52,054 nucleotides of DNA from Prasinococcaceae sp. CCMP 1430. Taxonomy: Eukaryota; Prasinodermophyta; Palmophyllophyceae; Prasinococcales; Prasinococcaceae. The notes below the pieces were generated by a model, which was not told the DNA's origin, ran no database searches, and saw only the letters and a program-made list of their open reading frames with translations. The stretch's first letter is position 1; each line of letters begins with the position of its first letter. Shown piece after piece: positions 18,991 through 28,224 of this stretch. The stretch lies in NCBI GenBank assembly GCA_013416795.1, contig RQSC01000009.1:40594-92647 (forward strand), read 5' to 3'. The position numbers and the translations under genes were made by a program.

Positions 18991-20861
18991 TTGGAGGGGG
19001 CAGCTGTGGCAAGGAGGGGAGCTGGGAGGGAGGCGTTCGGGCGCGGCGCGTCGCCGCGCGCGAGCGATGGCGTCGGGGCGCGCGTCGGACCGCCACGCGC
19101 GCGCGTGCACTTCGTCGGCATCGGCGGCGCGGGCCTCTCGGCGCTCGCGCTCCTCGCGCTGCGCCACGGGTGGTTTGTGAGCGGCTCGGACCGCGCGGCC
19201 TCGGCGCGCGCGGAGACGCTGCGCGAGGCTGGCGCGACGGTCATGTGCGGCGATCACACCTCTGCGAACCTGCGGCAGGGCGGAAGCAGCCTGCCCGACG
19301 TCGTCGTCGCGAGCAGCGCCGTTCCGCGCACCAACCCCGAGCTCCTCGCCGCGCGCGCGCTCGGGGTGCCGGTGGTCGGGCGTGACGAGTGGCTCGCGTT
19401 CGTCACACGAGGGCACGCGCTGCTGGCGGTGGCGGGGACGCACGGCAAGACGACCACCTCCGCAATGCTCGCGGTGGCGCTGCGCGACGGCGGCGAGCGC
19501 CCTGTGACGGCTGTGGTCGGCGGGGACGTGCCGCAGCTGCCAGGCGGTACCAACGCTGTCGCTGACGCGGGCCACGCGCGTGGCGACCCGTTCGTGCTCG
19601 AGGCCGACGAGTACGACGGCGCGTTCCTGAAGCTCGACCCGCTCGTTGCGGTGATCAACAATGTCGAATGGGATCACGTGGACATCTACGACAGCGAGGA
19701 CGCCGTGCACGCAGCGTTCGCGCGCTTTGCCTCCCGCGTGCGCCCCGGTGGCGCGCTCCTGGCGTGCGGGGACAATGCCGGCGCACTGCGGGTCGCGGAC
19801 GAGACGAGGGAGCGCCTCGAGGCGCGGGCCAGCGACGAGGTGGAAGGGGGAAGGCAAGCATCGCAAGTGCGCACGTTTGGCACCGCGGAGGGCAATGACT
19901 ACCGCGCATCCGAGCTCGAGACCAACTCCGTGGGTGGCACGGATTTCGTCTTGACGCACGCGGGCGAGCAGCTGTGCGAGGTCTCGCTGCCCGTTCCCGG
20001 CATGCACAACGTGCGCAACGCGTGCGCGGCGGTGGTGACGGCGGCTCTGGCAGCCGAGCTCCGAGGGGAGGACGCCACCGCCGCCGCGTCGGGCGCTGCG
20101 CGCGCTCTGGGTGACTTCCGCGGTGTCGGGCGTCGCTTCGAGGTTGTTGGCGCAGCGCGCAGCGCCGGCGTGGCTGCGGTCGTCGACGACTACGCGCACC
20201 ACCCCACCGAGGTGATCGCCACGCTGCAGGGGGCGCGCCAGCGCTACCCAGGGAGGCCGCTATGGGCCGTGTTTCAGCCACACACGCACGCGAGGCTCGC
20301 CATCTTCGAGGATGACTTCGTGGTGCGTTGCCGCAGCGCGGATGCGCACGCGCGTGCGCGCGCGTGCGCGCTTTCGCACGCGTGCCGCAGCGGCATGCCA
20401 CCGCTCTGGCGTACTGACGCCCGCGCCGTCTCTCTGCTGGGCGCGCGCATGCGCGCGCGCGCATCCCCGTGGGACCACCTCTGCCCTTCCCCTCGCAGGC
20501 GTCGCTCGCCGCAGCCGACCGCGTCATCGTGGCGCCCGTCTTCGAGGCGCGTGCCGAAGACCCCGCCGCACTCGGCGCGGCTACGCCGCGTGAGCTGGCA
20601 GCGCGCATCGTCGCCGCAGGCGCGCCCGCTGTGGACATGTCGTCGCTCGATGACGTCGTGGATCGGCTCTCCTTCGAGCTCAGTAGCGGCTTGCATTCTA
20701 CCCGCGGCAGCGGCGTCGACAGCGCTGACAAGGACGGCGATAGCGTCGACGCCGACTCGAGCAGCAACGCTGACGCTGACGAAGACGACGTCGTTATACT
20801 CACTCTTGGCGCAGGGGACGTGACCTCGGTCGGGCGACGGCTTCTGGAGCGCCTGCAGTAG
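18991..20861 (+). CDS. murC: UDP-N-acetylmuramate--L-alanine ligase (MurC)
   Basis: Two visible exons: up to 20322, and 20499-20861, intron 20323-20498 (GTGCGTTG...CTCGCAG), phase 0. The Mur-ligase order is complete: VHFVGIGGAGLSALA (UDP-sugar Rossmann domain), SSAVPRTNPE, ATP loop AGTHGKTTT, LEADEYDG, NNVEWDH, MHNVRNACAA, GRRFE, DDYAHHPTEV, FQPHTHARL, and after the splice DRVIVAPVFEARAE. The DDYAHHPTE and FxPHxxxR motifs are typical of MurC rather than MurD/E/F. It adds L-Ala to UDP-MurNAc in peptidoglycan synthesis. In an alga it probably acts in the plastid as a relic of the cyanobacterial wall pathway. The Asp/Ser-rich insert near the C-terminus is unusual. The visible frame begins with TTG; conserved sequence starts near 19108, so a transit-peptide exon is missing. 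Confidence 0.9.
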
Positions 20862-20882
20862 GGCTGCCACCGGGCGCACTGG

Positions 20883-20892
20883 TGTACTGTAC
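20883..20892. terminator. TGTACTGTAC palindromic motif between convergent stops
   Basis: Lies 22 bp past the MurC stop and about 70 bp past the LysM-gene stop on the other strand. The inverted TGTAC units read alike on both strands, so one motif could serve 3'-end formation of both genes. That role is inference. Confidence 0.4.
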
Positions 20893-20962
20893 CTCCGCGC
20901 GTGTATTCAATAGCTGATTTTGATTGATTGAGAGTCACTGGCAGGTCCCGCGGCGCGCGCGC

Positions 20963-21761
20963 CTAGCCGCGGGCCTTCTCTTGGATTGGGGACACGGGCG
21001 CTTCCGTGTCTGTGGCCGCCTCAGCGAGGCCGGCATTTCTACGCGCCGCGCGCCGCATGGCCTTTTCTGCATCACGACGCGCGCGCTCGAGCTCGCGCAG
21101 CGCCTTCCGCTCCTCGCGCTCCTGGCGTTTGGCCTCAGCCTGCAGCTCACGCTCATACTCGAGCCGCTCTGCCTCGGCCTCGGCCTCCGCCTCGGCCTGC
21201 GTGATGCGCGTGCCCGATGGTGGATTGTACAGCGACGAGCCGCTGCGTCAGTACGCGCAGCTCCCTGCGTACGCTCTCGGGCTGCGAGCGTGCAACACAC
21301 GCGCGCGTGCGACCTCACCTTTGTGATCATGCGCGGCAGCGTGAGCACCATTCCCGGCGAGAGAATCTCCACGTCGGCGATGTGCCCGCGGTTGAGCTCG
21401 CGCACGCGGTTGATGTTCTCCTCGGTGTAGTCACCGACGTACTTGCACACGATGTCACCGAGCGTGTCGCCGCTGCCGATGACGAGCTCGATCGAGCCGG
21501 ACTCGACCTGCAATCCACCCCGCCAATCCGCGCACGTGTGCGCACGCGCACCAATCACCGCTCGCCTCGGTCAGCACAGCGCCGCGCGACCCACGCTCGT
21601 GCAAGCGCAGCTGTGTCACGCGCGCGCGTACTCGCACGGACCTTTTCCGCACGCGTGGGAGGCAGCTTTGCGCCCAGCCTCTGCCCGGGCCTCACGCGCG
21701 CGCGCTTGGGCGACCACAGCGCCGCGCCGATGGAAGCAAACAAGCCGCCGCCATTGCGCAT
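20963..21761 (-). CDS. LysM-domain protein with charged coiled-coil tail
   Basis: Proposed exons 21761-21642, 21507-21319 and 21196-20963, all phase 0, giving 180 residues. Exon 1 has an ATG and a short hydrophobic stretch (GLFASIGAALW). Exon 2 is one LysM domain: SGDTLGDIVCKYVGDY, INRVRELN, then ILSPGMVLTLP. Exon 3 is a highly charged helix of AEAEAE and ERxxRE type, likely coiled coil, ending SPIQEKARG. LysM modules bind peptidoglycan or chitin-like glycans. It converges on MurC with about 100 bp between stops. Exons 2 and 3 are firm; the exon 1 donor (GTCCGT) is weak. Confidence 0.8.
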
Positions 21762-22039
21762 CGCCCACGCAGTACCGGCGCTGCCCAGCACGACGCCAAC
21801 AGCAATGCCTGTGACCGCTCGCGCGTGGGGCCAGCGCAGTCACCAGCGCGTGTCAGCCGTCCTCAGTACGCACGCGTCGCGAGCGGGCGCGCGAGTGCGA
21901 CCACGCCACTCCACCCTCCCCCGCGCGCCACCATCATCGCCCCCCCGTGCGCACGCACGCACCTGCGAGCGCGGCCGTGCGCACGCGGCGGCGCTGCGCG
22001 TCCTTGTCGTCTCCGGCGGGCCACGCGGCGCGCGCGGCA

Positions 22040-22114
22040 CAAGCTCAGCAGCGCGTCGGCGGGCCACTCAGAGAACCAGTCGATGGTGCAGCAATTCGCC
22101 GGCAGCTGGCCCAT
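22040..22114 (-). pseudogene. Orphan axonemal dynein heavy-chain exon fragment
   Basis: The minus-strand frame reads LPANCCTIDWFSEWPADALLSL. CCTIDWFxxWPxxAL is a strongly conserved stretch of dynein heavy chains in the AAA4 region. It is flanked by splice-like signals (CCAG before LPA, GTGCCG near the end), but no other dynein motif is visible nearby, and one residue of the usual PxLVNCC block seems to be missing. I read it as a stranded exon or captured fragment. Chance similarity over about 16 near-perfect residues is unlikely. Confidence 0.6.
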
Positions 22115-22930
22115 TTCGCCGTGAGCGCTCCGCGAAACTCGCCACCGAAACGCACCCGGCGCCGTCCCAAACCCGCGCGCTGCGCAGCTGCGGCCGGTCG
22201 CGCGAGGGCTCATCCGCGCGCCTGCAAAAAAAAAATCAATCCCAATCTAAATCTTCTCACTCTCACCCTGCATGCAGCAGAGGTCCGCCCGGACCAGCAT
22301 CGCTCGCCTCGCCAGGCCAATCCACGCCCCGCCCAAATGGGCTCCAGCGCGCGCCGCGCGCCGGCCGCGCGCGTCGGTTCGCCCTGGCTGCTCATCGGGA
22401 CTTTCCTGGCTGCACACAAACCAAACCAAACCAACCGAACCTCAGTCAAGTCAGAAAAAAAAAGCGCTCCCGCGATCGAAATTCGAATCGGTTGGTTGGC
22501 GGGCGCGCGCGCGCGCGCCCCGGGCCGCTTCGCCCTCAGCGTGTGCCTTTTCTGTGATGTGTTTTGATGTGTAGAGTTGTCTCCCGTGGGCGAAATGTTC
22601 GGATGCTTTTTGATGGTGGAGGTGTGTGTGTGGTGCGTGGCCGGCGGCGGGCGCGGCGAGAGCCAGAGCGCGCGCGCGGGGCGCGCGCGGCGCGCGCATG
22701 CGCCTGGACCGCGCGACGTTGTGGCCCCCCCGGGCCCTACGCGCGCGCCGCCCGCGCGCGCGCGCGCGCAAAGGCAAAGGCACCCTCCGAAATCGCGCCC
22801 ACAAAAAGCGCGCACGCATTGACGAAGCGATCGAAAACACCCCCCGAAACAAACACCGGCGAATGATCCGTCGATCGGCCCACGTACCACCCACGGATCG
22901 ACCGACCTTGCGCGCGCGCGCCCGAACAAT

Positions 22931-22952
22931 GATTGATTGATTGATTGATTGA
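22931..22952. repeat. GATT tetranucleotide microsatellite
   Basis: Five GATT units in a row. A shorter GATTGATTGA occurs at about 20923-20932. Confidence 0.8.
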
Positions 22953-23283
22953 GGGCGGGCCGCCACTCGCCAGCCAGCAGTCTCAGCCTGTGTCTTTGTT
23001 GTGGATCCGATCTCTGCCTGGTTGCCAGCCAGCTTCTTTTTTTCCCGGCGCCCACACGTTGGGATTGGAAACGGCGCGCGCGCGGGGCGCTGGGCGCGGT
23101 CCCGCGCACGCGGACGCGCAAACGCTCGCGCGGCGCCGACCTTGTGGGCGAGCTCGTCCCACGGATGGGAGCTCGCGTGCCGGGGTCGAGCGTCGCGCGG
23201 TGCCACGCGCGCAGCGCTGACCCGCCGCGCCCTAAATCGCATGCGCTGGGTGGCCGCGCACCCCCTCTCCCCAAACCCCGTCC

Positions 23284-24942
23284 TTGGGCTGCGCTCCGAC
23301 AGCAGATGTTGGCCGCCGCGTGATTGTGGTGACGGGTCCGACGGCGTCAGGCAAGACAGCGCTCTCGGTGGAGCTTGCGCGGCGCCTCGGCGGCGAGATC
23401 GTCTCTGCCGACAGCGTGCAGGTGTACGAGCGGCTTGATGTCGGCAGCGCCAAAGCGACCGCCGAGGAGCGCGGCGGCGTCCCTCACTGGCTGCTCGACG
23501 TGCGCTCTCCACTCGGCGAGGATTTCTCTGCGGGCGAGTTCTTCGATGAGGCGCGAGCGGCCACGCGCGACATCCTCGACCGGGGCAAGCCCGTCATCGT
23601 CGCGGGCGGGACGGGCATGTACTTGCGATGGTAAGTGCGGAAGGGCGCGGAGTGCGTGCGCTCCTCGGCGCCGCTGCGAGCTCGTGCGCGACGGCGCCGG
23701 CTCCAACCCTCTGGTCTTACCTCGGCGTCCCTAGAAATGACAGTGGGGGCATCGTTTTAAAACGGAGGCACATCACAGTCCCTACCCTGCGGAAACGCCG
23801 GCGGGCGGGCGGCGTTCTATTCCTCTGCATGCCCAACCATCACGGCATGCCGACGAGTCGCTGCACACATGCGTGTGCGCACGGCGCCACGCCCTGCGCA
23901 CGCGATGGACCGAACGCGCGTGTGCGCGGGCGACGTACGCGAGTCTGACGCCCGTGGCGCGCACCGCCCCAGGTACCTCCACGGCAAGCCAGCGACCCCC
24001 CAGAGCACCCCCGAGACAGCCGCGGCCGCGCGCGATGCCATCGCGGCCGCGTGCGCTTCCGCAGGCGCGGATGCCGACGAGGAGGCCAAGTGGGACGCAG
24101 CGGTGGCCGCGTTGTGCCGTGCGGGCGATGCCACAAGCGGCGCTCGGCTCGCGCGCAACGACTACTACCGGCTGAGTCGCGCAATGGAGATCGTGATGGC
24201 TACGGGCGGCGTGCCCAAGGGTGACTTCCGCGCGCCCGACAAGTTGAGCGCGGGCAACGCCCTGCCCGCTGGCGACAGCCACGCATCGGATGGTATGGTG
24301 AACGCCTCTGCAGCGCTGGCAGCCGCCCTGGACTGCGAGGTGCACTCGTTTGCAGTGAGCGTGCGCCCGCGGCAGGAGCTCTACCGCGGCATCGACGCCC
24401 GCGTGGAGGACATGGTGTCCGGCGGTCTGCTCGAGGAGGCTGCGTGGCTGCTCGACGCAGGCGCAACGGCCGGATCGTGCTGCGGGGCTCGCGCGATCGG
24501 GTACAAGGAGGCGATCGAGCTGCTCGATTCGTCTGGCCCCGAGTCCGGCGAAGACGCCGGTGTCACTGCCGATCGCGTGCGTGCGTGCGTGACAGACATC
24601 CAGCGCGCGACGCGCAACTTCGCTAAGCGCCAGCTCACGTGGTTGCGCAACGATGCCACCTTCGAGTGGCTCGACGCAGCCACGGGCACGGCGGCAATGG
24701 CCGATGCAATCGAGGCGCGTGTCTTGCACGGCAAGCCCCTCTATGGCGATGAGGGTTCTGACGCGAGCGGGGACGTTTGGAATGGAGCACTCACCAAGGA
24801 GGAGGAGCGCGCCATGCGGCGGTACACGGGCGAGCTGTCGGCTTTCGCCGAGGGCAGTGGGAAGGCCGAAGCCGCCGCGCGCTGGGTTGACGAGTGGGCG
24901 CGTGGGAGAGCCGCGCGCGAGCGCGTGGCGGCACACGAATGA
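23284..24942 (+). CDS. miaA: tRNA dimethylallyltransferase (MiaA/IPT type)
   Basis: Visible exons up to 23630 and 23973-24942; intron 23631-23972 (GTAAGT...CCCAG). The split Trp codon rejoins GTGMYLRW to YLHGKP as in the family. Motifs: P-loop TGPTASGKT, DSVQVYERLDVGSAK, PHWLLDV, AGGTGMYLR, NDYYRLSRAMEI, ARAIGYKEAIE, and TRNFAKRQLTWLRND. It puts a dimethylallyl group on A37 of tRNAs reading UNN codons. The acidic DVWNGALTKEEE tail lacks the zinc finger of cytosolic/mitochondrial homologues, so a bacterial-type plastid enzyme is plausible. The first visible exon begins with TTG; an upstream exon with ATG and targeting sequence is expected. Confidence 0.92.
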
Positions 24943-25309
24943 GGCGCGTGCCCGCGACTGTTGTATCATATGTTTTTGTCTTCCTTCGGCGTGTCCCTCT
25001 GCCTCGCGCGGGGCTGCCGCCCTGGATGGCTCTGCCCTGTACACAGGCTGCTGCGGCAGCGAAACCAGCAACGCCGGAGCCGCCGATCTGTTTCCGAACC
25101 CAAATCCACGACTGCCACGCCCGAGCCACATGCCCGACCCACTGCGCGCGCCTCGCGCCCTCGCGCTCGCCCCCTCCCCCGTCCGCGAGCGGCGCCTGAG
25201 CCCCGGCCCTTGCCAGCGGAGACACCCGCGCGCCGCTCCCGCGCGCGGGCGCGCGCGCGACGCGCGCGCGCCCGCGCGGGCACCGCGCCCGCGCCGCCCC
25301 CGACGTGCG
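24943..25309. other. Intergenic region
   Basis: Carries a TGTTGTATCATATG stretch just past the MiaA stop and TGTACA at 25038-25043, likely 3' UTR of MiaA, then a GC-rich leader of the next gene. An in-frame upstream ATG near 25131 could lengthen the next protein. Confidence 0.4.
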
Positions 25310-28152
25310 ATGGGGTGGCAGGCGATCGAGCGCGCTGGCGTGCTCGATGACGGGCGGCCGTGCGAGTACCGATACGACGCGACAGGGCGCGGCGGCTCGG
25401 CGCTGCGCGGCCGATGGATGCCGGGAGTCGTGCGCGGCCGCATGGAGGACGGCGCGTTCGTCATCGAGGTGCGTGCGCTGCGCTGAACGCTCGTGCGATC
25501 GTGCGATTCACGGACTCTGTGGACGCCCCTGTTCCGCCCTTCAGCAGGAACGCTCGCTCTGCGCCGACCCAAGAGAGCTCACGCGCGCTTTGGACACACG
25601 CCCCCCACCCCACCCCGCCCCAACACACACACGCAAACTCCCTCCCTCCTCGCTCTCTTGCAGGGTCGCACGGTCCTCGAGGACCGGCCGGTGGTCGTCG
25701 CGCCGTTTCGCGTGCGGCCGGCGCCGCCAGCGGCTGCGCGCACCGGCGCGCAGCCGCGGCCGCTCGACCAGTACGCGATCGGGGAGGCCGTCGATGTCGC
25801 CTCGGGCGGCGCATGGGTAGAGTGCTATGTCGTGAGCTTCGAGTCGACCTCCTGCCGGGATGCGCGTGCGCGATCGTCGAAACAGGCGAAGGGGCAAGCA
25901 CCGACTGCCAAGCCAGCGAACGCCCGCGCGCGCACACGCACTCGCATGCGCCGGGGTCCCTCGTCTGCAGCGGCCGCGGCGTCGACGTCCGTGCCTGCAC
26001 CGCACGGCACGCTCCATCTGGCGACCCGATGGGGTTCCAAGTCCAAGCCAATGCAGGCACGCGATGCGCGTTTCGTGCGCGCGTCACTCGAATGGGTGGC
26101 AAGCGACTGGGCGGTCGCGCCGCCGAAGGAAGTGCAAGAGGCTGAAGCGGGCGACTGCAGCGGCAGCGCCGACTGCGGAGGCAACGAAGGCGCAGGCAGT
26201 GGCCCGCGCCGTGCACCGCCGCTGCGCTCGAGCGCGCGCGTCGACGCCTTCTACCGTTTTCTTTACGAGCGTCACGCGGCCTGGGAGCGTCGCGCGCGTG
26301 GCTTGCCGCCGCCGTGGACAGACGACCCCATCCTGCACTCCTTCCGTTTCTGCAACATATTCAGAGAGCTCGACACGGGGACCAAATACTTCGCGCAGGA
26401 GGTTGCGCGCCAGCGCGCGCGCGCGAGCGCATCCGGATCCACGCTCCAGCTGGCCGACCTGGTGTTCATGACGGTGGCTTATCGCCTATTGAATCGCGTG
26501 GAGACCTTCGCAGACTCGCCCACGGGCGTGCCCACGCGCGCAGAATGGCCCGCGCTGCGAAAGTGGCTGCAAGAGGAGTACCGGCGCTCCAAGGGCGCCT
26601 CCTCCGCAGCCCAGCGCAAATTTGGGACGGGAGCGCACCAGACCGTGGGCCTGCCTATCTACGTACGGCACATGAACACCAAGGCTGCCGAGATCGAGGT
26701 GCTCTTGCGAGAATGTGGCGAACACGCGAATGGGCATGCGGCAACGTCCGAGGCGGAAACAGAAGTGTCGGAAGAGGCGGAGACGGGGCTTTCTGAAGAG
26801 GCGGAGACGGAGGTGTCAGCTGAGATGGACGCCGGCGCGCAGGTCGGACCGCGAGGCGCGCAGGCGACGCGACAGCCCCTCTCAACGGAGGGCTGGACTG
26901 ACGCCCTGCAAACGCTTGCCGGCGTGGGGCCATTCTTCGCGTGGCAGTGCTGCTGTGACCTGCAAGAGGCCGGCGTGGCGCCACGCGATGCGCTGTACGC
27001 CCGCCTGGGCAACGGCGCCTGCGCGGGCCTCCTCTGCGTGTACCCACGCGAGAAAGAAAACGCGCGCAGTGCTGCTGAGGGTGCCACTGCGCTGCTTCCC
27101 GCGCTTTTGAGGTTGCAGGCACAACGCGAGGCGAGCTACGCGCGCATGGGGCTGGAGGCACCCACATGGGAGGGGCAGGAGCTCGAGGCAAAGGAGATCG
27201 AGCACACGCTGTGCGAGTATGCAAAGTATACGCGCATGAGCGCCGCAGGTGATCACTCACGCATGCTCAAATACGTGCCGAACGGCATGCCGGCGCCCTT
27301 TGGCGAAAGAAAGGGCGACGAGGAGCTCGTCGCGAGGCAGAGAGGCGGTAGCAGCGACGAGGACGAGGGCTGCACGAAATGTGATGGGCACGACGCCGAT
27401 GGTAGAAGGGCCAAGGTCAAGGACCAAAGTGCGGCTGATGGACTCGCGGTTGTGCAGCTCATGGTGGAAACATGCACGCCTATTGCTCTTGCGGCGCGCC
27501 TCGCGCAGCTCGCGGGAGACAACGACGGTGAAGAAGGCCTGGACGATGACGTGCCCCTGCCCGAGGCCGCACGGGAGGTGGTACGTCGGTTGGTCCTGCG
27601 CCGCGTGGCCGCCAGTCAGCGCGGGGGTGGAGGTTCGCGGGGCCTCACCCAGTACGTTGAGGGGCGCGGGTGCTCGAAGTGCCGCTACTCGCCAGCGGGC
27701 TGCATCAATTGCAAGACGCGCGCGCAGGCATACCTTGTCGCATTGGAGGAGATTCGTGCACGCAACGACGAGCTGAGCGAGGAGGAGCTGCACGCGCGTG
27801 CTCACGCGCTCGGCTGGGCACACTCGTTGGGCGGCTGGCTCACTCCTCAAGAGGCACAGACACCCGCAGGACAGCGCAAGATTCGCAGCGCGCAGGCCAA
27901 GGTGCGTGCGTGCACTCGCGCGCGCGCTCCTCTCGTGCGCAGTGGGTGCTGGCTGCCCGCAGAGGCAGTGAAGGGCCAGAGCGCTGCCAATGTATGCGCG
28001 CAGACATGCTAACGCGGAAGCAAATGCGCATGCACCCACGCGCGTGCGCACCGCAGCACGAGGCGGCCAGACAAAAGCGCGATGCTGGCGTTGAGGTCAA
28101 GGCGGAGGCAGGCGAGGATGGCCATGTGAAGAAGCCAAAGCTCAGCACATAG
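25310..28152 (+). CDS. Putative DNA-base-modification protein: HMUDK-type helical domain with Tudor/agenet-like N-terminus
   Basis: Exons 25310-25468, 25664-27901 and 28057-28152, all phase 0; about 830 residues. Residues ~1-190 resemble two agenet/Tudor modules (GRWMPGVVRG, DGAFVIE joined to GRTVLEDRPVVVAPFRVRP; YAIGEAVDV-WVECYVV). Residues ~240-620 match the helical domain named after 5-hmdU DNA kinase (earlier alpha-glutamyl/putrescinyl-thymine pyrophosphorylase): PPWTDDPILHSFRFCNIFRELDTGTKYF, then LAGVGPFFAWQCCCDLQ and ARLGNGACAGL. Between them lies an acidic triple repeat of EAETEVSEE type. Near 720 is GCSKCRYSPAGCINC, a Cys motif that may bind zinc. The tail ends in a basic KKPKL, a possible nuclear signal. 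No P-loop kinase domain is seen. Function on DNA is inferred from family resemblance recalled from memory. Confidence 0.72.
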
Positions 28153-28197
28153 CACAGCGTGCCTGGGCTGACATAATTGACATTTTGATCAACATAG

Positions 28198-28212
28198 TGT
28201 ACAACAGTACGA
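28198..28212. terminator. TGTACA/CAGTAC motif between convergent stops
   Basis: TGTACA at 28198-28203 followed by ACAGTACG lies in the 72 bp between the stops of two convergent genes, like the motif between MurC and the LysM gene. A 3'-end role is inferred. Confidence 0.35.
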
Positions 28213-28224
28213 CCCGCGCGCACC

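Larger units (their letters stand above)
21762..23283. other. Long intergenic region with orphan dynein-like exon
   Basis: About 1.5 kb between the LysM and MiaA genes. Apart from the dynein-like fragment and a GATT microsatellite, the frames are Arg/Ala-rich shadows. The MiaA first exon probably lies in the right part. An A-run at 22226-22233 and AT-richer stretches (22230-22270, 22420-22490) interrupt the GC-rich background. Confidence 0.45.

Noticed and set aside
22210..23512. Minus-strand frames of about 350 codons between LysM and MiaA genes
   Set aside because: Low-complexity Arg/Ala/Ser sequence crossing a microsatellite and A-runs; no conserved block.
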